NCBI RefSeq assembly: GCF_030296835.1
Contig: NZ_AP027922.1
Location: forward strand, 2,852,001 to 2,916,000
Source of the DNA: Pseudoalteromonas sp. MM1
GTDB taxonomy: Bacteria > Pseudomonadota > Gammaproteobacteria > Enterobacterales > Alteromonadaceae
Length of the DNA stretch: 64,000 nt
Reading direction: 5' to 3'
Numbering within the stretch: the first letter of the stretch is position 1; each line of letters starts with the position of its first letter. The position numbers were made by a program, and so were the translations under genes. Shown here one piece after another: positions 34,547 through 44,793 of the stretch. Below the pieces are notes generated by a model. The model made no database searches. It was not told the DNA's origin and worked only from the letters and a program-made list of their open reading frames with translations.

Positions 34547-35611
34547 TTATTTAATTTGTGGGTCTAACTCACCACTTAAATACTTAAGGTGCATATCATC
34601 AAGTGAAATTGGCTTAATTTTCCCAGCTTGTCCTGCTGTACCAAACGCGTTGTAGCGGGCAACACAAATCTCTGTCATTGCTTTAGTTGCTTCTGCTAGG
34701 TATTTACGCGGATCGAAGTTAGATGGGTTAAGCGCCATATGACGGCGAATAGCACCAGTAGAGGCCAAGCGTAAATCGGTATCAATATTTACTTTACGTA
34801 CACCGTATTTGATCCCTTCTACAATTTGCTCAACAGGTACGCCGTATGTTTCAGGAATTTCGCCACCGTATTGATTTATGATCTCTAACCACTCTTGGGG
34901 TACAGATGATGATCCGTGCATTACTAAGTGTGTGTTCGGGATACGGGCGTGAATTTCTTTAATACGATCAATCGCTAAAATATCATCTGTGGGTGGGCGC
35001 GTAAATTTGTAAGCCCCGTGCGATGTACCACACGCTATTGCCAAGGCATCAACGTGAGTTTTATTTACAAAATCGGCGGCTTCTTCTGGATCGGTAAGCA
35101 TTTGATCGGTAGTAAGCTTTCCTTCTGCGCCTACACCATCTTCTTCGCCCGCTTCTCCGGTTTCAAGTGAGCCAAGTACACCTAGCTCGCCTTCAACCGA
35201 CACGCCACAGGCGTGCGCCATAGCCACGGTTTCGCGTGTTACTTCTACATTATATTCGTAACTTGATGGGGTTTTTCCGTCAGTCATTAATGAGCCATCC
35301 ATCATAACTGATGAAAAGCCAAGTTGAATTGAGCGTTGGCAAACACCGGGTGAGGTGCCGTGATCTTGGTGCATTACTACTGGAATGTGCGGCCATTCTT
35401 CAACGGCTGCTAAAATCATGTGGCGGATAAATGGAGCACCAGCATAAGCACGTGCGCCTGCTGATCCTTGAACAATTACTGGGCTGTTTGTTTTATCAGC
35501 CGCTTCCATTATTGCGCGCATTTGCTCTTGGTTATTCACGTTAAAGGCTGGAACGCCGTAACCGTGTTCAGCTGCATGATCTAAAAGTTGTCGCATACTG
35601 ATTAAAGCCAT
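34547..35611 (-). CDS. fbaA: Fructose-bisphosphate aldolase, class II
   Basis: A 354-residue zinc-dependent aldolase that interconverts fructose 1,6-bisphosphate with glyceraldehyde 3-phosphate and dihydroxyacetone phosphate. Metal-binding HQDHG is near residue 82, and VEGELGVLG and the glycine-rich [13 protein letters not shown] fit. The length and sequence pattern match the subtype also used in the Calvin cycle in other bacteria. It is last in epd-pgk-fbaA, 206 bases after pgk. The gap contains an inverted repeat and a hairpin that may set separate expression. Confidence 0.96.
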   Translation of the reverse strand: MALISMRQLLDHAAEHGYGVPAFNVNNQEQMRAIMEAADKTNSPVIVQGSAGARAYAGAPFIRHMILAAVEEWPHIPVVMHQDHGTSPGVCQRSIQLGFSSVMMDGSLMTDGKTPSSYEYNVEVTRETVAMAHACGVSVEGELGVLGSLETGEAGEEDGVGAEGKLTTDQMLTDPEEAADFVNKTHVDALAIACGTSHGAYKFTRPPTDDILAIDRIKEIHARIPNTHLVMHGSSSVPQEWLEIINQYGGEIPETYGVPVEQIVEGIKYGVRKVNIDTDLRLASTGAIRRHMALNPSNFDPRKYLAEATKAMTEICVARYNAFGTAGQAGKIKPISLDDMHLKYLSGELDPQIK

Positions 35612-35674
35612 TGGGTATTCTCCAATTTATCGACAGCAGTCTCCTGCCATCTAGTTTGAACGGATGTGTTAATT

Positions 35675-35693
35675 TGACGCAATCACTGCGTCA
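35675..35693. promoter_or_regulatory. Inverted repeat upstream of fbaA
   Basis: TGACGCA and TGCGTCA are perfect arms around ATCAC, 64 bases before the fbaA start. It may be an operator for a glycolytic regulator; no regulator can be named from the sequence. Confidence 0.4.
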
Positions 35694-35775
35694 CGAACCA
35701 TCGCAACTAAAACTGCAAAGTTTCGTCTTAATTAACTATTAAATAAGGGTGAGAGGTATTTAATAATTAATCGTT

Positions 35776-35795
35776 GGTGAGGGTTCCCCCTCACC
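35776..35795. other. GC-rich hairpin after pgk
   Basis: GGTGAGGG and CCCTCACC pair around TTCC, 23 bases past the pgk stop. It lacks a T-run, so it is more likely a transcript-stabilising or processing structure than a complete terminator. Confidence 0.5.
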
Positions 35796-35817
35796 TAATG
35801 CGGCTAAAAATTTATTA

Positions 35818-36990
35818 TTAAGCGCGCGACTCTAGCATTTCTACTGCTGGAAGTTTTTTGCCTTCTAAAAACTCTAAGAACGCACCACCACCGGTAGAAA
35901 TGTAAGATACTTTATCGGCAATGCCGTATTTATCAATTGCAGCTAAGGTATCACCGCCACCAGCAATTGAAAACGCATTAGAGTTAGCAATTGCTTGGGC
36001 AATAGCACGCGTGCCATTACCAAACTGATCAAATTCAAATACGCCAACAGGGCCATTCCACACTACAGTACCTGCATTTGCTATAATTTTAGCAAGTTGG
36101 CTGGCTGTATCAGGGCCAATATCAAAAATCATGTCATCGCTTGTTACTTCGCTTACATCTTTAAGCGTAGCAACTGCTGAGTCTGAAAATTCATTACCTA
36201 CTACAACATCAGTCGGTACCGGAATTTCACCATTGTTTTGTTTAGCTGCTGCACATAAACGATTTGCTTCATCCATTAAATCAGCTTCGTAAAGTGATTT
36301 ACCAACCGGATGACCTGCTGCTGCAATAAAGGTATTAGCAATACCGCCACCAGTTACTAGCTGATCAACAATCGTTGAAAGCGAGTCTAAAACAGTTAAT
36401 TTAGTTGATACTTTAGAACCACCTACAATAGCGACTAATGGGCGAGCTGGGTTATCTAATGCTTTACCTAATGCTTCAAGCTCTGCTGATAATAACGGGC
36501 CAGCACAGGCAATATCTGCAAATAAACCAACGCCATGAGTAGACGCTTGTGCGCGGTGAGCGGTGCCAAATGCATCCATTACATACACATCACACAGTGC
36601 TGCAAGTTGTTTTGATAACGCTTCGTCGTTTTTCTTCTCACCTTTATTAAAGCGTACGTTTTCAAACACAACCACTTCGTTATCGGCAACTTCAACGCCG
36701 TTTAAGTAGTCTTTCTCAAGGCGTACATTTTGCTCAAGTGCATCGTTTAAGTAATCGGCAACAGGAGCAAGTGAAAACTCGTCGTCGTACTCACCTTCTG
36801 TTGGGCGGCCAAGATGCGACATAACCATTACCTTAGCGCCTTTTTCAAGCGCTAATTTAATAGTAGGCAGCGCAGCACGAATACGTGCGTCTGACGTCAC
36901 TTTACCTGCTTTTACTGGCACATTTAAATCTTCACGAATTAATACGCGCTTGCCGTTTAAATCTAAATCTGCCATTTTTATGACCGACAT
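35818..36990 (-). CDS. pgk: Phosphoglycerate kinase
   Basis: A 390-residue glycolytic enzyme that makes ATP from 1,3-bisphosphoglycerate. N-terminal domain: [21 protein letters not shown]-terminal nucleotide site: [27 protein letters not shown] and the [12 protein letters not shown] loop. It is the middle gene of epd-pgk-fbaA, 63 bases after epd. Confidence 0.97.
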   Translation of the reverse strand: MSVIKMADLDLNGKRVLIREDLNVPVKAGKVTSDARIRAALPTIKLALEKGAKVMVMSHLGRPTEGEYDDEFSLAPVADYLNDALEQNVRLEKDYLNGVEVADNEVVVFENVRFNKGEKKNDEALSKQLAALCDVYVMDAFGTAHRAQASTHGVGLFADIACAGPLLSAELEALGKALDNPARPLVAIVGGSKVSTKLTVLDSLSTIVDQLVTGGGIANTFIAAAGHPVGKSLYEADLMDEANRLCAAAKQNNGEIPVPTDVVVGNEFSDSAVATLKDVSEVTSDDMIFDIGPDTASQLAKIIANAGTVVWNGPVGVFEFDQFGNGTRAIAQAIANSNAFSIAGGGDTLAAIDKYGIADKVSYISTGGGAFLEFLEGKKLPAVEMLESRA

Positions 36991-37053
36991 AACATCTCCT
37001 TAGTTAACGATACTTGAACCTGAAAAATAAATTTTAAAATTATTATAAAACGC

Positions 37054-38064
37054 TTACTTAGCCATCATCGCACGTGCTGTATCTAGCATACGATTGGCAA
37101 AACCCCATTCGTTATCACACCAAACAAGTAACTTTATCAGGCGTTTGTGACTAACACGTGTCTGCGTGCCATCAATAATACAAGAATGTGGGTCGTGATT
37201 AAAATCAACCGATACCAGTGGCTCTTCGGTGTAACTTAAAATGCCTTCTAAGCGATCTTTTGCTTGTGCTTTAAGTGCTGTATTTACCGCGTTTAAATCT
37301 ACATCGGCATTTACTGTAACACTTAAGTCCATTGCCGTTACGTTAATTGTCGGCACGCGAACCGCAATGGCTTCAAAGCGCCCTTCAAATTTTGGTAAAA
37401 TGCGGTCTATTCCTCGTGCTAATTTTGTATCAACCGGAATAATAGACTGACTCGCAGCACGGGTACGACGTAAATCATGATGATACGCATCAATCACTTG
37501 TTGATCGTTCATCGACGCGTGAATAGTGGTAATAGCACCCGATTCAATGCCAAACGCATCATCTAGTACTTTAATAACAGGCACCACACAGTTTGTAGTA
37601 CACGAGCCGTTAGATACAATTGAGTGCTCACTTTTTAGCTCATCGTCGTTAATGCCATACACAATGGTGGCATCTACGTCGTTATCAGCTGGGTGCGAAA
37701 ACAACACCTTTTTAGCGCCCGCGGTAATGTGTAGTTGTGCATGCTCACGCGAGTGATAAACACCGGTACATTCAAGTACTACATCTACATCAAGGGTTTG
37801 CCAAGGTAATTCTACTGGGTTTTCTTCACAAAATAGTGCAATGGTATCGCCTGCAACACTAATGGTGTCTTCACCAAGTTTTACAGGAAAAGAAAAACGA
37901 CCGTGGGATGTGTCGTATTTTAATAAATGAGCAATAGCTTCAGGGTCAGCAAGTTCGTTAATCGCAACAATTTTTATCTCGTCGCTCAAACCTGACTCGT
38001 ACAACGCGCGGACAATATTTCGACCAATACGACCAAAACCATTAATTGCAAGTTTGATTGCCAT
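37054..38064 (-). CDS. epd: Erythrose-4-phosphate dehydrogenase
   Basis: A 336-residue GAPDH-fold enzyme. Sequence features identify it as Epd rather than Gap[38 protein letters not shown] and the catalytic [15 protein letters not shown] with DDAFGIESG. The gene order epd-pgk-fbaA matches E. coli. It oxidises erythrose 4-phosphate to erythronate 4-phosphate for pyridoxal phosphate synthesis. The residue before SCTTN is Gly in place of the Ala of the E. coli enzyme. Confidence 0.93.
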   Translation of the reverse strand: MAIKLAINGFGRIGRNIVRALYESGLSDEIKIVAINELADPEAIAHLLKYDTSHGRFSFPVKLGEDTISVAGDTIALFCEENPVELPWQTLDVDVVLECTGVYHSREHAQLHITAGAKKVLFSHPADNDVDATIVYGINDDELKSEHSIVSNGSCTTNCVVPVIKVLDDAFGIESGAITTIHASMNDQQVIDAYHHDLRRTRAASQSIIPVDTKLARGIDRILPKFEGRFEAIAVRVPTINVTAMDLSVTVNADVDLNAVNTALKAQAKDRLEGILSYTEEPLVSVDFNHDPHSCIIDGTQTRVSHKRLIKLLVWCDNEWGFANRMLDTARAMMAK

Positions 38065-38405
38065 GAAATATAAAATCCACTCTCTTTACGTGCAGACAAA
38101 GGCATCAATGCCTTTTAGATGGCTGTATTGTAATCGACCTTGAACATTTTTATAAGAGGGAGCGATTAGAAACTTTAAATTAATGAAACTTTTAATATCA
38201 AAATTAATAAGCAAAATTAGTTAACAACATTTATATCCTTCCAATTAAACAATAAAAGTCTTAGTCCTTTAGTCTAATTTATAGAATTAACATTGAATTT
38301 TAATCTAATCGGGTTATGTTATTAAAATCAAAAAATTTACCTTTTCTTAAAAGTAAATTATCAAAACAAAAGATCATTTATCTAAACTTTAGGTTAGAAA
38401 ATAAA
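38065..38405. other. Divergent epd/regulator intergenic region
   Basis: This 341-base AT-rich stretch carries the epd promoter on one side and the promoter of the NarL-type regulator on the other. The only distinct element found is the 15-base TTAGTC direct repeat listed separately; no gene is supported. Upstream in-frame start codons for the regulator lie in it but lack ribosome-binding sites. Confidence 0.6.
38261..38275. promoter_or_regulatory. TTAGTC direct repeat shared with the porin promoter
   Basis: TTAGTCCTTTAGTCT holds two TTAGTC units eight bases apart. Its exact reverse complement, AGACTAAAGGACTAA, occurs at 42707-42721 before the porin and the sensor kinase. It lies 131 bases before the regulator's start and is the best candidate for that regulator's own binding site. 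Confidence 0.7.
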
Positions 38406-39062
38406 ATGACAATACACACAAAAATTATCATTGCAGATGATCACCCCCTGTTTAGGCAAGCATTGTCGCTAATGCTTACTTCAAGCTTTACTGACTCTTC
38501 ATTGCTTGAGGCTCAAACTATAGCCGAACTAGAACAAGCACTTATTGATACACCCGACATCGACCTTATTTTATTAGATTTAGATATACCCGGAGCGGAG
38601 GGGTTTAATACACTTAATAGCATTCGTCTTAAATACCCACATATCGCGGTAGTAGTTATCTCTGGATTTGAAGAGTCTGAAACCATTAATAAGGCAATAG
38701 AATTTGGGGCTGCTGGTTTTATACCTAAATCCACTCCCGTTAACGACATGGTAGCTGCACTTAATAGCATTATTAATGGTGAGCTTTGGGTCCCCGCTTA
38801 TGCATTAAAACAAGGGGCTCAGCAAGATAAAGAAAGTAAAATTTCAACACTCACTAATCAACAACGAAAAATACTTTTTATGCTGGCTGATGGACTACTC
38901 AATAAACAAATTGCGTATGACCTAAACCTGTCTGAATCGACAATAAAAAGTCATGTGAGTACAATTTTTTTAAAGCTGGGTGTTAAAAACCGTACTCAAG
39001 CCGTTATTTTGCTAAACCACCATAAGCATGAGCATGACTTTTTTACTCATAACACACCTTAA
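38406..39062 (+). CDS. NarL/LuxR-type response regulator, CrbR-like
   Basis: A 218-residue regulator. Receiver domain with Asp near 57 (LILLDLDIPGAEGF) and a C-terminal LuxR-type helix-turn-helix (LTNQQRKILFMLADGLLNKQIAYDLNLSESTIKSHVSTIF). I chose the ATG at 38406, directly before the receiver domain; upstream codons would add an unrelated basic stretch. It is convergent with, and overlaps by four bases, the transporter-like hybrid kinase, so the two form one signalling pair. Pairing of an SLC5-type kinase with this regulator type is the CrbS/CrbR arrangement known to control acetate use. Confidence 0.9.
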   Translation: MTIHTKIIIADDHPLFRQALSLMLTSSFTDSSLLEAQTIAELEQALIDTPDIDLILLDLDIPGAEGFNTLNSIRLKYPHIAVVVISGFEESETINKAIEFGAAGFIPKSTPVNDMVAALNSIINGELWVPAYALKQGAQQDKESKISTLTNQQRKILFMLADGLLNKQIAYDLNLSESTIKSHVSTIFLKLGVKNRTQAVILLNHHKHEHDFFTHNTP

Positions 39063-42000
39063 AGAAATGTATCGGATATATAATTTTTTTCTAATCGCTT
39101 AGTTAAAAGAGAGCTCATCAGCGCTCTTAACGCAATAGGTTTAACTATTTTACGCAAATATCCGATATCAGCATTCTGCGCCTGTTTTTGTACTGACTCA
39201 TCCATAGTGGCTGTAATGAGAATTGCAGGTAATGGATACGGGCTTACTGCACGTATAGCTTTAATCAGCTCAATACCATTGTAATATCGAACGTGAGCAG
39301 GGCTGTGTTTTTGGGCCCCGAGTAATCCCGTGCTCGTTTGTGAATCACATGCGGGTATAGCTTCATCTGTTAGCTGATAATCAACCAGTAATATATCAAT
39401 ATCTTCCTCGTGGCTTTTGTAAATAGACATAGCCTGTTGAGCATTTGAGGCTATTAGCACATTACACTTCCATGCTGATAGTAAATCCTTCATACCTGCC
39501 GTCACGCTTTCCTCATTGTCTATACACAGCACACACACGCCTTGTAAGTTGTTACTCGCCTGTATAGGTTTAGGGGCTGCAAGCTTAACCTCTGACGCTA
39601 AAGGCACTTCTACACTAAATGTACTGCCACAATTTACCTTAGAGAGTAGCCCAAGCTTATGATTGAGTATTTCAGCTAAACTTTTTGCAATATTTAAGCC
39701 TAAACCAAGCCCTTTTGGACCCACCAGCTTGGTTGATAATTGTATAAATTGTTCAAACACTTGCTGTTGTTTTTCGTGTGGGATCCCGGGGCCATTATCA
39801 ATTACTTGTATGCACAGGTTTTGCCCTTTCCTGCGACAACCTAACAATACTTTCCCATCGTGTGCATAACGAAAAGCATTACTTAAAAAGTTCTGTACAA
39901 TTCGGGCAAGTAAAGTTAAGTCACTTTTTATATACACCTTACTCGAAGCACATCTAAAATCTATCGCGTAATCGTGCGTTAAAGCTGAAAACTCAAGCTT
40001 TAACATAGAGAATAGTTTTTCAATTGGAAATACACTGATATCAGGGGTTATATTACCGCTTTCAATACGTGCTATTTCGTTTAAATCGAGTAAAAGATTA
40101 TTAGCAATCTCTAAAGAGTTATCTATTTGCTTAATTTGCATTCGCTCTTGCGCAGATACCTTGGCGCTTAAACTTACCGCAGATGAAAACAAGCGAGCAG
40201 CAGAAAGTGGCTGTAATAAATCGTGGCTACATGCTCTTAAGTATTGGCTTTTTTTAAGGTGGGCTTGCTCTGCTTTTAGTTGTGCTGCTACAAGTTCTTG
40301 ATTCGCCTTTTCGAGTTCAACATTCGCCTGCTCTAACTCTTTAGTACGTGCTAAAACGCGGCTTTCTAAGTCTGTATTTTCTTCTTTTAGGTATTTTTCG
40401 GCTTTTCTAAATTCTGTAATATCTGTAAAAATCATTACAAAGCCCCCGCCTGGGATCGGGTTTCCTTCAATATTAATAATTTTATCATTAAGTAAACGTC
40501 GCTCAGACTGATGCCTACTTCCTGCTTTTAAATACCCTAAACGTTTATTTACCTGAGCCTCAATATCACATACATATCGCTTTTGATTTGTAAGGTTGTA
40601 TCTAATAAGTTCACTGATAGGGCAACCAATATATATAAAATCTTTTGGGTAATTAAAAATATCTAGGTATTGCTTATTCCAAGCCACTAAATTTAAGTCG
40701 CCATCAATCACTGAAATACCTTCACTGGTATTTTCAATGGCGCCTTGTAAAACTGAGCGACTAAACTCAAGCTGCTGAGTAGAATTATCTTCCACAATTT
40801 TTGCGACCTGGTCAAAAGCCATATCGCGCCCACCTAAACCAAAAGACAATACAAGTTTAGCTGACGCAGCCCCAAGCACAGGTGCCAAAGTATTCTCAGC
40901 ATGAAATAGTAATGCTTCATTGTAGGTTTTATGCTTTTTATCTTTGTGCAGTATATTAAATTGCGCAAAACACTGTTTTGACTTTTCAAAACCAATAAAG
41001 CGGGACAAAAGCAGTTCAAGTTCACTTATATCTACCTTTGGTTGCTTAGGAAAATGCCTATGGTGATTTTTACCTGTACCGTAAAAAAACTTACTTTGCA
41101 TTTCTTCGCGGATGTTTTGCCGGGTCAGCAATGACACTATAAATAATACGCTTATATTTAGGCTTAACCCTATTAAGGTCATTACCGTGGTTTTAGGCCA
41201 AGTCGTGTTACTAAATAAGTGTTCATAAAAACCAAGCTGCGGGAGTAAATTGCCAAATCCCCAAATTAGAAAGCCGCAACTTATCCCCCAAAAAACGCCC
41301 TTTTGTGTGGCTCTTGGCCAGAAAAAAGCAGCTATCAATGCAGGTCCAATTTGCGCAATAGCGCCAAAAGCAATTTCACCCAATGATGATAACGCGCCAG
41401 GCGGAGAAATAAGCAACATACCAAGGCTTAATGCTATAACAACAACCACTAACGCCTTACGAATAAATAAAAGCCGTGATTGAAAATGCAAATAATCATG
41501 GTTTTTCCTAGGTGAAAATTTAAATATAAGCGGGAAGACAATTTCATTGCTCAACATCGTACTCAACGCAATGGTTGATACAATAACCATGGAACTGGCT
41601 GCAGAAACAGCTCCTAAAAACGCAAATAACGACAACCACACCTGCCCATAATAGGCGGGTAAAAATAATACATAAGCATCTGCATTTAACGATTCGGCAT
41701 AGTTTAAAGTGCCCGCTAAACCAATAGGCCCTGCAAAAAATGCAAATACTAAAATGTAAGCAGGTAACAACCAACGCGCTAAGCTACTTGTTTTTCTATC
41801 TTTTATTTCAACAAACATGACTTGAAACTGGCGCGGTAAACATAAGCAAGCAGACATAACAATAAATAGTAAACCAAACATACTCACTAAATTACTTGAC
41901 TCAAATTGCTGCGCTAAAGAAACATGCCCTTTTGACTTTTCTAAAATTTCTAAAGGTGAGTCATAAATTACAAACGATACAAAAAGCCCCACGAGTAAAA

Positions 42001-42598
42001 ATGCAATCAGTTTAACGGCTGACTCAAATGCAATAGCTATCATCACTCCAGGGTGGCGCTCTGTTACATCAATCGTTCTGATACCAAAAATAATTGTAAA
42101 GCCAGTTAAAATAACACTAACAATTAAACCAAGCTGCCAAACTGGCAGATCCTGACTTTCTTGCAAGATAATATACGAGTCAATAATTGCTTTAAGTTGT
42201 AAGGCTATATAGGGCAAAGTGCCTATTAACGCGACTAGCGTAATAATAAGTGCCAAACTTTGTGACTTGCCAAAACGGGCAGAGAGTAAATCGGCTATTG
42301 AGTTTGTTTTTAGTTGCAGGCTCGTTTTTATAATCCGCTGTATAAAAGGCCACGCAAATATAAATAATAAAATAGGGGCTAAATAAACAGGAATATAATT
42401 AAAGGAGCCGCTAGCAGCCTGTGCAGATGTACCTAAAAAACCCCAAGATGTACAGTATACACCCAGCGATAGCGCATAAATAATCGCATGCTGCTTAGCA
42501 ACTAGTTTATGACGATACTTTCCACCTAAAAAAGCAATTAAAAACAGTAAGCTTATATAGCCAATGCTTACACTTATTAGCAACCAGTTAGAAAACAT
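39059..42598 (-). CDS. SLC5-STAC-PAS hybrid histidine kinase (CrbS paralogue)
   Basis: An 1179-residue membrane protein. Residues 1-500 form a sodium/solute-symporter-like domain of about 13 helices (YALSLGVYCTSWGFLGT, then FEIKDRKT-like loops). A STAC linker (520-620), PAS domain (625-740), coiled coil, HisKA (ACSHDLLQPLSAARLF, His near 793), HATPase (GPKGLGLGLNIAKSL) and a receiver domain (LLVDYQ, Asp near 1071) follow. The ATG at 42598 aligns with the start of the second copy at 59.5 kb; a GTG at 42628 is possible. It probably senses the substrate imported by the operon divergent from it. Confidence 0.93.
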   Translation of the reverse strand: MFSNWLLISVSIGYISLLFLIAFLGGKYRHKLVAKQHAIIYALSLGVYCTSWGFLGTSAQAASGSFNYIPVYLAPILLFIFAWPFIQRIIKTSLQLKTNSIADLLSARFGKSQSLALIITLVALIGTLPYIALQLKAIIDSYIILQESQDLPVWQLGLIVSVILTGFTIIFGIRTIDVTERHPGVMIAIAFESAVKLIAFLLVGLFVSFVIYDSPLEILEKSKGHVSLAQQFESSNLVSMFGLLFIVMSACLCLPRQFQVMFVEIKDRKTSSLARWLLPAYILVFAFFAGPIGLAGTLNYAESLNADAYVLFLPAYYGQVWLSLFAFLGAVSAASSMVIVSTIALSTMLSNEIVFPLIFKFSPRKNHDYLHFQSRLLFIRKALVVVVIALSLGMLLISPPGALSSLGEIAFGAIAQIGPALIAAFFWPRATQKGVFWGISCGFLIWGFGNLLPQLGFYEHLFSNTTWPKTTVMTLIGLSLNISVLFIVSLLTRQNIREEMQSKFFYGTGKNHHRHFPKQPKVDISELELLLSRFIGFEKSKQCFAQFNILHKDKKHKTYNEALLFHAENTLAPVLGAASAKLVLSFGLGGRDMAFDQVAKIVEDNSTQQLEFSRSVLQGAIENTSEGISVIDGDLNLVAWNKQYLDIFNYPKDFIYIGCPISELIRYNLTNQKRYVCDIEAQVNKRLGYLKAGSRHQSERRLLNDKIINIEGNPIPGGGFVMIFTDITEFRKAEKYLKEENTDLESRVLARTKELEQANVELEKANQELVAAQLKAEQAHLKKSQYLRACSHDLLQPLSAARLFSSAVSLSAKVSAQERMQIKQIDNSLEIANNLLLDLNEIARIESGNITPDISVFPIEKLFSMLKLEFSALTHDYAIDFRCASSKVYIKSDLTLLARIVQNFLSNAFRYAHDGKVLLGCRRKGQNLCIQVIDNGPGIPHEKQQQVFEQFIQLSTKLVGPKGLGLGLNIAKSLAEILNHKLGLLSKVNCGSTFSVEVPLASEVKLAAPKPIQASNNLQGVCVLCIDNEESVTAGMKDLLSAWKCNVLIASNAQQAMSIYKSHEEDIDILLVDYQLTDEAIPACDSQTSTGLLGAQKHSPAHVRYYNGIELIKAIRAVSPYPLPAILITATMDESVQKQAQNADIGYLRKIVKPIALRALMSSLLTKRLEKNYISDTFL

Positions 42599-42686
42599 AA
42601 TGAGCTTCTTGTCCGTGCTTTTTAGCACATTTTTTATTATTAGCAGAAGTGGGAGTTACCCTTTTTACATCCTGAATTTAACCATA

Positions 42687-42734
42687 TAGCACCTAACTAA
42701 AGAACTAGACTAAAGGACTAAACGATAGGTGCTA
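42687..42734. promoter_or_regulatory. Composite operator between the hybrid kinase and the porin
   Basis: Perfect nine-base inverted arms TAGCACCTA and TAGGTGCTA enclose a 30-base core that contains AGACTAAAGGACTAA (42707-42721), identical to the motif before the regulator gene, and a further ACTAAAG unit at 42696. Its place midway between divergent starts fits control of both. Confidence 0.7.
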
Positions 42735-42809
42735 AGTCTTATTACTAATTGTTGCTTTGTTCGGTTTACTTACTATTAGCTGAACAACTAATACAAGGGA
42801 ATAAGCTAG

Positions 42810-43850
42810 ATGTTCGATTCAAAATATAAAAAACTACTACTGGCCTCTTCGTTACTAACTGCAAGTTCAGCCGCTTTTGCCGGCTACGAAATCAAACTAA
42901 CAGAAAACGATAAACTCACATTTGGTGGCTATATAAAAATAGACTCTCGGTATGTTGATGGAGATGTAGCTTATCGTGATTTTTGGATTGGGGATGGCAC
43001 AGCGCTTGAAGAAGATGCCTCTCAGTTTAAAATTTTTGCTAATGAAACCCGTTTCAACACCAAGTATGTCCATGGCGATGTTACCGGCTTTATTGAAATG
43101 GATTTTAACGGTGGTGGTGGTAACGAAATAATATCGAACTCTGCAAACCCGCGCATACGTCATGCTTTTATAAACTATCAAGACCTCACTGTTGGCCAAA
43201 CGTGGTCAACGTTTATGAATACCAGTGCAATTCCAGAAGCAGCCGATTTTGCAGGTGCTACCACAGGGCTGGTGTTTATTCGCCAAGGGCAAGTGCGTTA
43301 TAACATGGGTAATTTTCAACTGTCGCTAGAAAACCCAGAAACATGGGGCGGCGATACCTCTAACGACAAACTACCCGATTTAGTCGCTCGCTATAACTTT
43401 AAAGATGATTGGGGCAACGTATCAGTATCGGCCCTTACGCGTCAGCTTAACACTCTCTCAGGTGAGCAAGAATCTGCTTTTGGTATGTCTGTGGCAGGTT
43501 TAGTTAAAACAACTGGCAAAGATGATTTACGTTTTCAATTTCACAAAGGTGAGCTTGGTCGCTATGTCGGCGCTGCTGCTGCAAAAGATGTATACGATAA
43601 CGAAGTTGAAGATCTCACTTCGGTACTCATAGCATACCGCCACTTTTGGACTGATACACTTCGTTCAAGCGTGCTCTACGGAAAAGTTGAAGGTGATGTG
43701 TCTGAGCGCGAACGTACTCAATGGGGCGTTAACGTATTTCAAAATTTAACCAAGGATTTAGTGGTGGGCTTTGAAGTAGGTAACTTCTGTATGGATGAAC
43801 AAGATAAAGACTCTAACTACGTTCAAGCCACATTGAGATTTGCACTTTAA
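42810..43850 (+). CDS. DcaP-like outer-membrane porin
   Basis: A 346-residue outer-membrane beta-barrel: signal peptide (1-24, ending AFAG), aromatic-ending beta strands throughout, and a terminal Phe-Ala-Leu strand. The pattern FGGYIKIDSRYVDG, GFIEMDFNGGGGNE, IRHAFINYQDLTVGQTWSTFM and FIRQGQVRY follows the DcaP family, which passes dicarboxylates and other negatively charged compounds. A strong terminator separates it from the ABC genes, implying higher expression of the porin. It is likely the outer-membrane entry for the substrate of the importer. Confidence 0.83.
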   Translation: MFDSKYKKLLLASSLLTASSAAFAGYEIKLTENDKLTFGGYIKIDSRYVDGDVAYRDFWIGDGTALEEDASQFKIFANETRFNTKYVHGDVTGFIEMDFNGGGGNEIISNSANPRIRHAFINYQDLTVGQTWSTFMNTSAIPEAADFAGATTGLVFIRQGQVRYNMGNFQLSLENPETWGGDTSNDKLPDLVARYNFKDDWGNVSVSALTRQLNTLSGEQESAFGMSVAGLVKTTGKDDLRFQFHKGELGRYVGAAAAKDVYDNEVEDLTSVLIAYRHFWTDTLRSSVLYGKVEGDVSERERTQWGVNVFQNLTKDLVVGFEVGNFCMDEQDKDSNYVQATLRFAL

Positions 43851-43906
43851 ACCACTTTACCTCTAATGCTTAGCACCGCGTAACACTCCCAACCAATGTT
43901 ACGTTT

Positions 43907-43935
43907 GGGAGGAGAATACTCTCCTCCCCTTTTTA
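43907..43935 (+). terminator. Terminator between the porin and the ABC importer genes
   Basis: GGGAGGAGA and TCTCCTCCC pair perfectly around ATAC and are followed by CTTTTT. It probably allows partial read-through into the transporter operon 40 bases further on. Confidence 0.88.
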
Positions 43936-43974
43936 CATTAGAGACAGTCAATCCGAAAAATTTGGAGAGCAGCT

Positions 43975-44793
43975 ATGACAGCTTTAATACTTAATGTAGA
44001 AAACATATCACTTGCTTTTGGTGGGGTTAAAGCCTTAACCGATGTGAGCTTTTCTGTAAAAGAAGGGTCTGTTTTTTCAATTATTGGCCCTAATGGGGCC
44101 GGTAAAACCTCAATGTTAAATTGTATTTCAGGGCGCTATACCCCTAATAGCGGTAATATTTTTTTTAATAATAAAAACGTAACTAGTTTGCAGCCAAACG
44201 ACCGCGCCGATTTAGGCATGGGTCGAACATTTCAAAACCTCGCTTTATTTGGTCATATGTCGGTATTAGACAACATTATGGTTGGCCGTCATCACTTATT
44301 AAAAAATAATTGGCTAACGGGTCCATTATATTGGGCATCCGGTGCGCAAAAAGAAGAACTTAAACACAGACGGAAAGTTGAAGAAGTCATCGACTTTTTA
44401 GAAATATCCCACATCCGAAAATCCATAGCAGGCACCCTGTCTTATGGCTTACGCAAACGCGTAGAGCTTGCAAGGGCAATGGCCCTCAATCCTAAACTTA
44501 TTCTACTTGACGAGCCAATGGCAGGCATGAACCTAGAAGAAAAAGAAGATATGGCTAGGTACATTCTTGACCTTAATGAAGAGTTTGGGATCACCGTTGT
44601 CATGATTGAACACGACATGGGCGTGGTGATGGATATTTCCCATGAAGTAATGGTTTTAGATTTTGGTAAAAACTTAATTTGTGCCAAACCAGAACAAGTA
44701 ATGGCAGACCCATACGTAAAACGTGCCTATTTAGGACTCGAAGAAGCCGATAGCGAACCTGAAGAAGTTAACACATTAGAGGAAGTAAGCTAA
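43975..44793 (+). CDS. ABC transporter ATPase, LivG-like
   Basis: A 272-residue ATPase of the branched-chain-type uptake family. Walker A GPNGAGKT near residue 39, signature LSYGLRKRVELARAM, Walker B LILLDEPMAGMN, and the LivG-specific C-terminal region GVVMDISHEVMVLDFGKNL. It is first of the operon after the porin and its stop overlaps the ligase start (TAATG). With the LivF-like ATPase at 50.2 kb it would form the nucleotide-binding pair. Confidence 0.9.
   Translation: MTALILNVENISLAFGGVKALTDVSFSVKEGSVFSIIGPNGAGKTSMLNCISGRYTPNSGNIFFNNKNVTSLQPNDRADLGMGRTFQNLALFGHMSVLDNIMVGRHHLLKNNWLTGPLYWASGAQKEELKHRRKVEEVIDFLEISHIRKSIAGTLSYGLRKRVELARAMALNPKLILLDEPMAGMNLEEKEDMARYILDLNEEFGITVVMIEHDMGVVMDISHEVMVLDFGKNLICAKPEQVMADPYVKRAYLGLEEADSEPEEVNTLEEVS

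Noticed and set aside
42897..43199. 100-codon minus-strand frame inside the porin gene
   Set aside because: It is fully contained in a well-supported porin gene and has no ribosome-binding site or homologous pattern.
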